64,000 bases of DNA. Origin: SHVO01 sp964576515 (GTDB lineage: Bacteria; Pseudomonadota; Alphaproteobacteria; Rhodospirillales; Rhodospirillaceae). Where the stretch lies: assembly GCA_964576515.1 (NCBI GenBank), contig CAZNUW010000010.1:1-64000 (forward strand). Reading direction: 5' to 3'. Shown here piece after piece: positions 46,679 to 57,943 of this stretch (position 1 is the stretch's first letter; each line of letters starts with the position of its first letter). Made by a program: the position numbers and the translations under genes. The notes under the pieces are model-generated. The model was given only the letters and a program-made list of their open reading frames with translations. It ran no database searches and was not told where the DNA came from.

Positions 46679-47902
46679 TTAGAAGAACGCCTGAAGTCCC
46701 GTCTGCGCCCGGCCCAGGATCAGGGCGTGCACGTCGTGCGTTCCTTCATAGGTGTTCACGGTCTCGAGGTTGCACATGTGGCGCATGACCTGGAACTCTT
46801 CCGAGATTCCGTTGCCGCCGTGCATGTCGCGGGCCTCGCGGGCGATCGCCAGCGCCTTGCCGCAGTTGTTGCGCTTCAGGAGGCTGATCATCTCGGGCGC
46901 GGCGCGGCCTTCGTCCATCAGGCGTCCGACGCGCAGGCTGCCTTGGATCCCCAAGGCGATCTCGGTCTGCATGTCGGCCAGCTTCTTCTGGAAAAGCTGT
47001 GTCTGCGCCAGCGGCTTGCCGAATTGCTTGCGGTCCAGGCCGTATTGACGGGCCGCGTGCCAGCAGAATTCGGCCGCGCCCAGGGCGCCCCAGGAAATGC
47101 CGTAGCGCGCGCGGTTCAGGCAGCCGAACGGGCCTTTCAGGCCTTCGACATTCGGGAGCAGCGCATCGTCGCCGACCTCGACGCCGTCCATCACAATCTC
47201 GCCGGTGATCGATGCGCGTAACGACAGTTTGCCGTGAATCTTCGGCGCGCTCAGGCCCTTCATGCCCTTCTCGAGCACGAACCCGCGCACGCGTCCGCCG
47301 TGGGCGTCGGACTTCGCCCAGACCACGAACACATCGGCGATCGGGCTGTTGGAGATCCACATCTTCGATCCGCTGAGACGATAGCCGTCGGCGGTCTTCA
47401 CGGCGCGCGTCTTCATGCTGCCCGGATCGGACCCCGAATCCGGCTCGGTCAATCCGAAGCAGCCGATCCATTCGCCGCTGGCGAGTTTCGGCAGATACTT
47501 CTGGCGTTGCGCTTCCGTGCCGTAGGCATAGATCGGATACATGACCAGCGACGACTGCACGCTCATCATCGAGCGGTAGCCGCTGTCCACGCGCTCCACT
47601 TCGCGCGCGACCAGGCCATAGGCCACATAACCCACGCCCGCGCCGCCGTAGATTTCGGGGATCGTCGTGCCCAACAGTCCGATCTCGCCCATTTCGCGGA
47701 AGATCGCGGGGTCGGTTTCCTCGTCGCGGAAGGCGGCGATCGCGCGCGGCTGCAACTTGTCTTGTGCATAGGCCCGCGCCGCGTCGCGGATCATGCGCTC
47801 CTCGCCGGTCAACTGATCGTCCAGCAAAAGAGGGTCGATCCAGTGGAAGCTGGACAGGTCTGGCAGTTCCTTGGCCGAGAGCGGCGGCGTCTGTGCGTTC
47901 AT
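46679..47902 (-). CDS. gcdH: Glutaryl-CoA dehydrogenase
   Basis: 407 aa FAD flavoprotein that dehydrogenates and decarboxylates glutaryl-CoA to crotonyl-CoA, passing electrons to ETF. Diagnostic blocks: VDSGYRSMMSVQSSLVMYPI near 100, GCFGLTEPDSGSDPGSMKT near 146, RYGISWGALGAAEFCWHAAR near 267, and the catalytic glutamate in YEGTHDVHALILGRAQTG near the end. These match glutaryl-CoA rather than short-chain acyl-CoA dehydrogenases. ATG at 47902 has AGGA six bases upstream; ATG at 47908 is the alternative. First gene of the leftward gcdH, ALDH, TPP run. Confidence 0.93.
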   Translation of the reverse strand: MNAQTPPLSAKELPDLSSFHWIDPLLLDDQLTGEERMIRDAARAYAQDKLQPRAIAAFRDEETDPAIFREMGEIGLLGTTIPEIYGGAGVGYVAYGLVAREVERVDSGYRSMMSVQSSLVMYPIYAYGTEAQRQKYLPKLASGEWIGCFGLTEPDSGSDPGSMKTRAVKTADGYRLSGSKMWISNSPIADVFVVWAKSDAHGGRVRGFVLEKGMKGLSAPKIHGKLSLRASITGEIVMDGVEVGDDALLPNVEGLKGPFGCLNRARYGISWGALGAAEFCWHAARQYGLDRKQFGKPLAQTQLFQKKLADMQTEIALGIQGSLRVGRLMDEGRAAPEMISLLKRNNCGKALAIAREARDMHGGNGISEEFQVMRHMCNLETVNTYEGTHDVHALILGRAQTGLQAFF

Positions 47903-47976
47903 GAGCATTCCTAATGGGTATGGCCGGACTATCGGGGGTCAATCGCCTTTCAAAAAGCTAAAAAAGGTTATCGGTT

Positions 47977-47996
47977 GATGACCTCATGAGATGATC
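47977..47996. promoter_or_regulatory. Candidate operator in gcdH/CitMHS divergent region
   Basis: A 20-base imperfect palindrome (16 of 20 positions symmetric) with perfect core CTCATGAG at 47983-47990. It is placed between divergent gcdH and the transporter gene, where a shared operator would be expected. The binding protein is unknown. Confidence 0.35.
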
Positions 47997-48108
47997 TGTT
48001 ACGCGAACGCAGGCTGTCCGCCTGTACGCGGTTCGGCTTTCCTGCCAGAGTGATCGCCGGGGGGACGGTTCGCGCAAGAGGCGTAGCCTGCGGCGCGGCG
48101 CCGGCGAT

Positions 48109-49443
48109 TTGGGGGAGAGCCCGCACATTCTATCCTTATTAGCCTTCGCGATGGTCGCGACCTTCGTGGTCTTGATCATGACCCGGCGTGTGTCGGCCAT
48201 GGTCGGCCTTGTGCTTGTGCCCATCGCTTTCGCCCTGATCGGCGGCTTCGGGCCGGAGCTCGGGACGATGATGCTGCAAGGGGTGCGCGATATCGCGCCC
48301 ACGGGCATCATGCTCCTGTTCGCCATCCTTTATTTCGGCTTGATGATCGACACCGGGCTGTTCGATCCCCTCGTCGCCTGGATCGTGCGTCTGGTCGGCC
48401 AAGATCCTTTGCGTATCATCGTGGGCACCGCCGTCCTCGCGCTCATCATTTCGCTCGATGGTGACGGGGCCACCACCTACATGATTACTGTGGCGGCCAT
48501 GATGCCGCTGTACCGGCACATGCGCCTGGACACCCGCATGATGGCCTGCGTCATCATCATGGCCAGCGGCGCGGCCAACCTCCTGCCGTGGGGCGGTCCA
48601 ACAGCGCGCGCGGCCGTCGCCCTCCAGATCGACGTATCGAACCTCTACCTCTCCATCCTGCCCGCGCAGATCGCCTGCGCGATGTGGGTGGTGACTGTTG
48701 CGGTGATTTTCGGTTTACGTGAACGTCGCAGGCTCGCGCGGATCGGGGCTGAGACCCCGGCCGAGGATCTCACCCGGTCCGAAATGATCGCGGAGGACGG
48801 CGAACGGGACGCGAACGCGCTGCGGCCGAAATTGTTCTTTTTCAACTTGGCGCTCACGGTCGGTCTGCTTGTCGTGTTGATTCTCAACATCATGCCGCTG
48901 CCCGTGCTGTTCATCATCGCTTATGTGATCGCGCTCACGGTCAACTACCCGGCCCTCGCCGAACAACGCCGCCGCCTCTACGCCCATGCCGGCAATGCCC
49001 TTGCGGTGTCGGGCCTGATCTTTGCCGCCGGGATTTTCACCGGCATTCTGTCGGGCACGCAGATGATCGATGCGATGACCGCGACGATCGTGGGCATCGT
49101 ACCGCCTGAACTCGGCGTTTCCATGGCGCCGATCACGGCGCTGCTCAGCGTTCCTTTCACATTTCTGATTTCCAACGACGCGTTCTACTTCGGGATGCTG
49201 CCGATCCTCGCCAACACGGGCGCGGCTTATGGCGTGCCGGTGGAGACCATCGCCAGCGCTTCGCTGGTCGGCCAACAGGTCCACCTGCTCAGCCCGCTCG
49301 TGCCGTCGACCTATCTGCTCGTCGGCCTCGCGCGCATCGATTTCGGCGAACATTTGCGCTTCACCATGCCGTGGGCTTTGGCGGCTTGCGTCATCATGTT
49401 CGTCGCCTGCCTGTTGTTTGGGGTCTTTCCGCTCGCGGTCTAG
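48109..49443 (+). CDS. CitMHS-family citrate/dicarboxylate:cation symporter
   Basis: 444 aa with about eleven membrane helices. Family features: VGLVLVPIAFALIGGFGPEL near 32, ILYFGLMIDTGLFDPLVAWI near 72, LDGDGATTYMITVAAMMPLY near 120, and SGAANLLPWGGPTARA near 147. Citrate-metal or related carboxylates are the usual cargo. The start is unclear: TTG at 48109 is used here, but the only strong ribosome site (GGGGGAG, 48111-48117) lies inside that reading and would better serve an ATT codon at 48127, whose product starts ILSLLAFAMV like typical family members. Divergent from gcdH, so perhaps coregulated. Confidence 0.88.
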   Translation: MGESPHILSLLAFAMVATFVVLIMTRRVSAMVGLVLVPIAFALIGGFGPELGTMMLQGVRDIAPTGIMLLFAILYFGLMIDTGLFDPLVAWIVRLVGQDPLRIIVGTAVLALIISLDGDGATTYMITVAAMMPLYRHMRLDTRMMACVIIMASGAANLLPWGGPTARAAVALQIDVSNLYLSILPAQIACAMWVVTVAVIFGLRERRRLARIGAETPAEDLTRSEMIAEDGERDANALRPKLFFFNLALTVGLLVVLILNIMPLPVLFIIAYVIALTVNYPALAEQRRRLYAHAGNALAVSGLIFAAGIFTGILSGTQMIDAMTATIVGIVPPELGVSMAPITALLSVPFTFLISNDAFYFGMLPILANTGAAYGVPVETIASASLVGQQVHLLSPLVPSTYLLVGLARIDFGEHLRFTMPWALAACVIMFVACLLFGVFPLAV

Positions 49444-49446
49444 ATA

Positions 49447-51246
<1,800 letters not shown>

Positions 51247-51310
51247 GAAGGCCCGAACCTACTGGTTCGCGGTGGGCCCCGCAAATGCTGATGTCATGAA
51301 CGGACATCGG

Positions 51311-51361
51311 CGGTGATGAGGACGACAGGAAAACGCGGTTGCCTCTCCATCCTCATCACCG
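51311..51361. repeat. 12-bp inverted repeat between hmp and recQ
   Basis: CGGTGATGAGGA and TCCTCATCACCG pair perfectly around 27 bases. It lies behind hmp and ahead of recQ, both leftward, so it may act as an hmp terminator or as recQ leader structure. No T-run. Confidence 0.45.
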
Positions 51362-51435
51362 GCGTTCAAGCCGCCATCAGGCGCCGATGCGACCGGCGAC
51401 GGGGGCGTCGGGGCGAACGCCGCCGGCCACGCCCA

Positions 51436-52608
51436 TTACCCCAGCGCTTCGACCGGGCCGAAGAACTCGAACGAGATCTTGGTGTCGGGAACCTTGAGAT
51501 TGCGCAACGACGAGCGGACGATCTGCATGAACGGTGTGGGGCCCAGGAAATAAATCTCCGTTTCGGGATCTGGCAGATACGTGGCGAGAATATCTTGGGT
51601 CACGAAGCCGACGTGGTTGGGCGCATCCCCGGGCAAGGGCTCGCTATAGACGTACACCGGCTTCAACAACGACGAACGTTCGGCGGTGGCGTTGATGTGG
51701 TCTTTGAAGGCGTGTGTCGCGCTATTGATGGCGGCATGGATGTAGGTGACGGGCCGGTTTCCGCGCAACGCGGTCTCGAGCATCGGCAGGGCGGGCGTCT
51801 GCCCCACGCCGGCCGTGATCAGCGCGATGGGCGCAGATCCCTCGCGTAAGACGAACTCGCCGGACGGCGCATAAACATCGACCTCCAGCCCGGGGACGGC
51901 GTCCTCATGCAGGAAGCTCGAGACGAGCCCCTGCTTCTCCTTCTTGACCGAAATGCGGTAGGTGCGCCCGTTCGGAGCAGCCGACAGGCTGTAATTACGG
52001 TGAACGATCTGGCCGCGCACGTCGAACTTGATGCCGACATATTGGCCCGGCGTGAAGTCCATCACAGGCCCGCCGTCGACGGGCGCGAAAACGAAGGAGG
52101 TAATGACCTCGCTCTCCTTCTCCTTGGCGATCAGGCGCATGCGCCGCGCGCCGCGCCATCCACCCGTCAGCCCTGCTTTGCGTGTGTATTCGTCTTCTTC
52201 CCGGGCGATGAGGAGGTTGGCGAGTTGCCAATAGGCGGCGCCCCAGGCGTCGGCGATCTCGGGCGTCACCGCGTCGCCCAGCACCTCGCCGATCGCCTTC
52301 ATCAAGTATGTGCCGACGATCTCGTACTGCGCCGGCTGGATGTTCAACGAGACGTGCTTTTGAATGATTGTCTTCAGGGCGTCGCTCAACACGCCGAGGT
52401 CGTCGATGTGCGTCGCGTAGGCGACAATGGCGCCCGCGAGCGCGGCCGGTTGTTCGCCGGACCGCTGATGGCTTTGATTGAAGACTTCCTTCAGCTCAGG
52501 GTGAGCCGCGAACATCAGGGGGTAAAAAGCGCGCGTGATCTTCTCGGCGTTGGCGCCCACGACGGGGGTGGTCGCTTTGATGATCTTGACTCGTTCTGGC
52601 GTCAGCAT
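51436..52608 (-). CDS. hmp: Flavohemoprotein, nitric oxide dioxygenase
   Basis: 390 aa. The globin domain (1-140) has the proximal histidine in QKHVSLNIQPAQYEIVG near 85 and the distal tyrosine in AFYPLMFAAHPELK near 29. The ferredoxin-reductase part has the FAD motif RNYSLSAAPNG near 205 and NAD-binding LITAGVGQTPALPML near 266, ending FEFFGPVEAL. It converts NO and O2 to nitrate using NAD(P)H. The ATG at 52608 is preceded by AGGAGG. A sigma-54 promoter and NorR-type sites lie upstream. Confidence 0.96.
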   Translation of the reverse strand: MLTPERVKIIKATTPVVGANAEKITRAFYPLMFAAHPELKEVFNQSHQRSGEQPAALAGAIVAYATHIDDLGVLSDALKTIIQKHVSLNIQPAQYEIVGTYLMKAIGEVLGDAVTPEIADAWGAAYWQLANLLIAREEDEYTRKAGLTGGWRGARRMRLIAKEKESEVITSFVFAPVDGGPVMDFTPGQYVGIKFDVRGQIVHRNYSLSAAPNGRTYRISVKKEKQGLVSSFLHEDAVPGLEVDVYAPSGEFVLREGSAPIALITAGVGQTPALPMLETALRGNRPVTYIHAAINSATHAFKDHINATAERSSLLKPVYVYSEPLPGDAPNHVGFVTQDILATYLPDPETEIYFLGPTPFMQIVRSSLRNLKVPDTKISFEFFGPVEALG

Positions 52609-52639
52609 GGTGCCTCCTACAATGGACACCTCCCTCCAC

Positions 52640-52654
52640 GCAAAATACGGGCCA
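52640..52654 (-). promoter_or_regulatory. Sigma-54 promoter of hmp
   Basis: On the minus strand TGGCCC-GTATT-TTGC matches the -24/-12 consensus TGGCAC-N5-TTGC with one change and exact spacing. Predicted transcription start is near 52629, leaving about 20 bases of leader before the hmp ATG. Confidence 0.75.
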
Positions 52655-52693
52655 CTTTCATGCCGTTGATTTACATCATATAAATTGCATATC

Positions 52694-52733
52694 GTGTAAT
52701 AACGACACTCATTGAATGGTGTTATTTATACAC
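52694..52733. promoter_or_regulatory. Two NorR-type enhancer sites
   Basis: GTGT-AATAACG-ACAC at 52694-52708 and GTGT-TATTTAT-ACAC at 52719-52733 both fit the GT-N7-AC dyad recognised by NorR, with centres 25 bases apart. They lie 40-80 bases upstream of the hmp sigma-54 promoter, as enhancer sites should, and just ahead of norR itself, allowing autoregulation. Confidence 0.75.
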
Positions 52734-52746
52734 ATATGATGTAGAA

Positions 52747-54299
<1,553 letters not shown>

Positions 54300-54303
<4 letters not shown>

Positions 54304-54731
54304 AGCCCCTGCGCTTGAGCGGAGCGGTCGAGGGACTTTAGAACCTGATCGATGCGGCTTCTCAGGTCGTTTACAGAGATCGGCTTCACGATGTAGCCGT
54401 TGACGTGAAATTCCTTCGCGAAGTTCACCGTCTCCGGGTTCGCATCGGCGGTGATGAAAATGATGGGGATGTTCTTCACCCATTCGACATTCACCGTGCG
54501 CACCATCTTGAGGAACTGGCGGCCGTCCACCGGCTTCATATGCACGTCGCACAAAACCATTGTCGGCCGTGTACGCGCCACTTCGTTCAGCCCGGCTTTG
54601 CCGTCGGCCGCTTCGATGATCGTAGGAATGCCGAGCTGACGCAGTTGACTGCGGATGCTCGCGCGCGTCGTTGCGTCGTCCTCGACGATGAGAACGGTCA
54701 CGCCTTTATATGGATCTTCCTTTGGGGTCAT
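54300..54731 (-). CDS. Stand-alone response-regulator receiver
   Basis: 143 aa, a single CheY-like REC domain: acidic pocket VLIVEDDATTR near 14, phospho-acceptor aspartate in MVLCDVHMKPVDG near 60, ITADAN switch near 91, and the lysine in YIVKPIS near 112. No output domain. It begins six bases behind the hybrid kinase and is likely its phosphotransfer partner or a shuttle to another target. Confidence 0.92.
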
Positions 54732-54737
54732 GTCTGG

Positions 54738-57700
54738 CTACACTTTTGACAGGTGAGGCGCGAGCGTTCGCGCAAGTTCGTCGACCGTCGTGTCAAGGCC
54801 TCCGGCAAAAAGCGCGGCGGTGTCCGGATCTCCGGCGTCGAAGCAGTCTTGGACGTCGCCGGCAAGCTGCCCCAACCGTACGGCGCCGATGGAGTGCGAA
54901 GCGCCTTTCAACGCGTGCGCCTCATCGCGCGCTTCGGCCCACGCGCGCGCGGCCATGGCGTCGTTGAGGCGCCCGACGATCCCTTGCGCCTCCCCGATGA
55001 AGCGTTTCACGAACGACCATCCTTCATCCGTGATGGCGCCGAAGGTGTCGACCAGCCTATTGGTGTCGAAGATCTGTGGATCGATCGCGATCGCGGCGAC
55101 CGGGCCGCGGCTTCCGCGCGGCGGCTGCCGCAGCGGCAATGCGCCCGGCAACCATTTTTCCAGTGTCGCGCTCAGCATTTTGGAATCGATGGGTTTGGTG
55201 AGGTAGCCGTCCATGCCCACCTCCATGCAGTGCTTTTCCGTGCCGGGCAGCGCATCCGCGGTCAATGCGATGATCGGCAACCGCGTCGCGGTTCCCTCCT
55301 CACGTTTCCGAATCTCGGTGGTCAATTTGAACCCGTCCATCTCGGGCATATGGAAGTCGGTCAACAGAAGACCGTAGCCGGGATGGGCTTCCCACGCCCG
55401 CAGGGCTTCCAAACCGTTGTTCACGATCTCGGCGGCGAATCCGCGTTGCGACAGCATGCGCCCGATGACGACGCGATTGGTCGCGTTGTCTTCCGCCACC
55501 AGGATGAGGACCCCAGCCGCGCGCGCGTCTTCGATGGAGGGCGGGCTGAATTGCGCGTTGATGCCGGCGGGCCCCGAGCGCTGACCGAGGTCCGCACGAC
55601 CTAGCGCGGCGGCGATCGCATGAGTAACGCGGCTGCGGCGCAATGGGAGCGTTAACGTCGTGAAGAACCCGGCGCGGTCCGCTTCGGCGAGGGTGGAGAC
55701 CAACGCGCGCGGCGCGACCAGGATGCAAGGGATCGTGTGTGCGGCGGCGCGTTGCATCGTTGCGTGTGCCTGCGCGAGGCTTTCGTCTCCGTCCCGTACA
55801 GCCATGAACACAACGCTCGGGTGGCCGCGCATCGCGGCGAAATCGGGCGCGGGGCTGTCCGGTTGAAGCTGCGTCGCATGACGAACGCCCCGTGCAGCCA
55901 GGATGGCTGCCATCGCCGCGCCGCTTCCGCCGTCGAAACCCATCGTCGTCACATGCGCGTCGGCGATCGCGATGGCCGGAGGCGCGGCGGCGTCTTGTGT
56001 CTGCAAGGGCAGCTCAAACCAGAAGGTCGATCCCTCGCCGCTCGCGGAGGTGACGCCGATTCGCCCTCCCATCAGTTCGCACAAGCGCTGCGAAATGGAC
56101 AGGCCGAGTCCCGTCCCGCCGTACTTACGCGATGTCGAGACGTCGGCTTGCGCAAAGGCTCTGAAAAGCCGCGCTTGCTGTTCCGGGGTCAGTCCGATGC
56201 CCGTATCGGTGACCGCGAAGCGGACGCCGTCCGGCGTTGCGCTCGCGCGTACGACGACCGACCCGTGCTCGGTGAACTTGACCGCATTACCCATCAGATT
56301 GAGGAGGATCTGGCGGATGCGCGAGGGGTCGCCCAGCCTGGCGTCGGCGACGTCCGGGTCGACCACCATGGCAAGCTCCACGCCCTTCTCGTCGGCGCGC
56401 TGGCTGATGAGTTCGCCGGCGCTCTCGATAATCTCTTCCAAGGAGAACGGCGTACTTTCGATGTCGAGCTTCCCGGCCTCGATCTTGGAGAAGTCGAGGA
56501 TGTCGTTGATGATCGTCAGCAAAGCGGCGGCCGATCCTCGGATGACCGAGGACATGCCGCGCTGATCCTCCGACAAATCGGTCTGATCCAACATTTCGGC
56601 CATGGACATCACGCCGTTCATGGGCGTGCGGATCTCATGGCTCATCATCGCAAGGAACGACGACTTGGCGCGTGTCGCCTCTTCCGCGCGCAGGCGCGCC
56701 TCGTGAAGTTGATGCGCAACGCGCCGCCGCCACTCCAGAAAGGCCAGGAGCGATAAGACCACCAAGAAGGCGGCGATTTCGATGGTCGAGCGCCGGATGA
56801 TCTGCACCGTGTATTCCGACACGGGCGCGGCGGCCACCAACGTCAACGGCAAAGCTTGGAGGGACTGCGCGGCAAGGATGCGCGGGCCCTGTCCCCCCAT
56901 CTGTAGCCGCTCGGACGCGTCCGCCGCCGTTAAAAGGCCGGTAAGTTCCGGATACGCCGGCAGGGCGACCTTGGCCTTAGGATCGGTGCGGCGGGAGTAG
57001 GCAATCACCTGGCGGCTGCGATCGATCAGGTACACCTCGCCGAGCGCCGGCGGAAACTTGGCCAGCACACCGTCCAGGGCGCCCAGCGTGAAGTCGAGCG
57101 CGACGATGCCGATGAAACGGTCGTCGTCGTAAACCGGCCGCCCGATGGTGATCATCAAGCCCTTGCCGAAGTCGTCATCATAGATGTCGGTGGTGTAGGG
57201 CTTCCGGTCGGGATTGTTTTCGGGCCGGCCCAGCAGGAAGTAGTCCATCTGCAGGTCGTTATCCTTGTAGGCCGCCTGGCTGGACGGCACCCACGGATAA
57301 ACATGTTCAAAACGATGGCCCGAGACGTAATAGACCCATGCCACGTTCGGCAGGTTCTCAAGCACGCGGCGGAACACCGAACGCAGCGACAGCGCCACTT
57401 CCAGTTCCTTGCGCACATAGTCCTCGCGCGCGAGGCCGCCAAAACCCGTCAGGTTTCCGACGTCGGCTTGGTCGATATCCGGGGGAAGGGTGTCCAGCGC
57501 GAAGACGCCGTCGGGCGCGGCGCTGAGGGCGCTCAACAGCGTCGAGGGCGGCGCTTTTTCCGGCCGCACGGCCATCTCGTTCTGAACGGTCTTTTGCAGA
57601 AGTTCGACGTAGCCCTGGGCCGCGATCATCGAGAGCGACAATTCGGCGCGCACGCCGTCCAGCGCCGCCGCGCGTTCGGCCTGCAATTCCGCCGCGGCCT

Positions 57701-57812
57701 GGTTCAGCTTCGCGGCCAGGAACCATCCCGCGCCCGCCAGCGCGGCCGCATAGAAGACAAGAAGGCCCGCGCGCCTTGAAAATGTGCTCACGACCCAGCC
57801 CCGAAATCTCAA
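54738..57812 (-). CDS. Cache-type hybrid sensor histidine kinase with REC and HPt
   Basis: 1024 aa. Membrane helix (about 15-34), large periplasmic dCache-like sensor (about 40-335, with MDYFLLGRPENNPDRKPYTT and YDDDFGKGLMITIGRPVYDD), second helix (343-359), HisKA with phospho-accepting His392 in SHEIRTPMNG, HATPase (NLMGNAVKF and DTGIGLTPEQQARLFRAF), receiver (VAEDNATNRVV and LLTDFHMPEMDG) and C-terminal HPt (DEAHALKGASHSIGAVRLG). It senses a small extracytoplasmic ligand and runs an internal His-Asp-His relay. First gene of a two-gene unit with the receiver. Confidence 0.93.
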   Translation of the reverse strand: MRFRGWVVSTFSRRAGLLVFYAAALAGAGWFLAAKLNQAAAELQAERAAALDGVRAELSLSMIAAQGYVELLQKTVQNEMAVRPEKAPPSTLLSALSAAPDGVFALDTLPPDIDQADVGNLTGFGGLAREDYVRKELEVALSLRSVFRRVLENLPNVAWVYYVSGHRFEHVYPWVPSSQAAYKDNDLQMDYFLLGRPENNPDRKPYTTDIYDDDFGKGLMITIGRPVYDDDRFIGIVALDFTLGALDGVLAKFPPALGEVYLIDRSRQVIAYSRRTDPKAKVALPAYPELTGLLTAADASERLQMGGQGPRILAAQSLQALPLTLVAAAPVSEYTVQIIRRSTIEIAAFLVVLSLLAFLEWRRRVAHQLHEARLRAEEATRAKSSFLAMMSHEIRTPMNGVMSMAEMLDQTDLSEDQRGMSSVIRGSAAALLTIINDILDFSKIEAGKLDIESTPFSLEEIIESAGELISQRADEKGVELAMVVDPDVADARLGDPSRIRQILLNLMGNAVKFTEHGSVVVRASATPDGVRFAVTDTGIGLTPEQQARLFRAFAQADVSTSRKYGGTGLGLSISQRLCELMGGRIGVTSASGEGSTFWFELPLQTQDAAAPPAIAIADAHVTTMGFDGGSGAAMAAILAARGVRHATQLQPDSPAPDFAAMRGHPSVVFMAVRDGDESLAQAHATMQRAAAHTIPCILVAPRALVSTLAEADRAGFFTTLTLPLRRSRVTHAIAAALGRADLGQRSGPAGINAQFSPPSIEDARAAGVLILVAEDNATNRVVIGRMLSQRGFAAEIVNNGLEALRAWEAHPGYGLLLTDFHMPEMDGFKLTTEIRKREEGTATRLPIIALTADALPGTEKHCMEVGMDGYLTKPIDSKMLSATLEKWLPGALPLRQPPRGSRGPVAAIAIDPQIFDTNRLVDTFGAITDEGWSFVKRFIGEAQGIVGRLNDAMAARAWAEARDEAHALKGASHSIGAVRLGQLAGDVQDCFDAGDPDTAALFAGGLDTTVDELARTLAPHLSKV

Positions 57813-57943
57813 AGGTGAAGAAGACCCACCGGTATCCTACGTTTTAGTTCGTTCCGAAACCATATCTTCTCTTACGCGCCGCGCCTGAACGCGTGGATAA
57901 TCCGTGACGTTTCTTGCGGTCATCGTGCCATCAGGGGGGCGAC

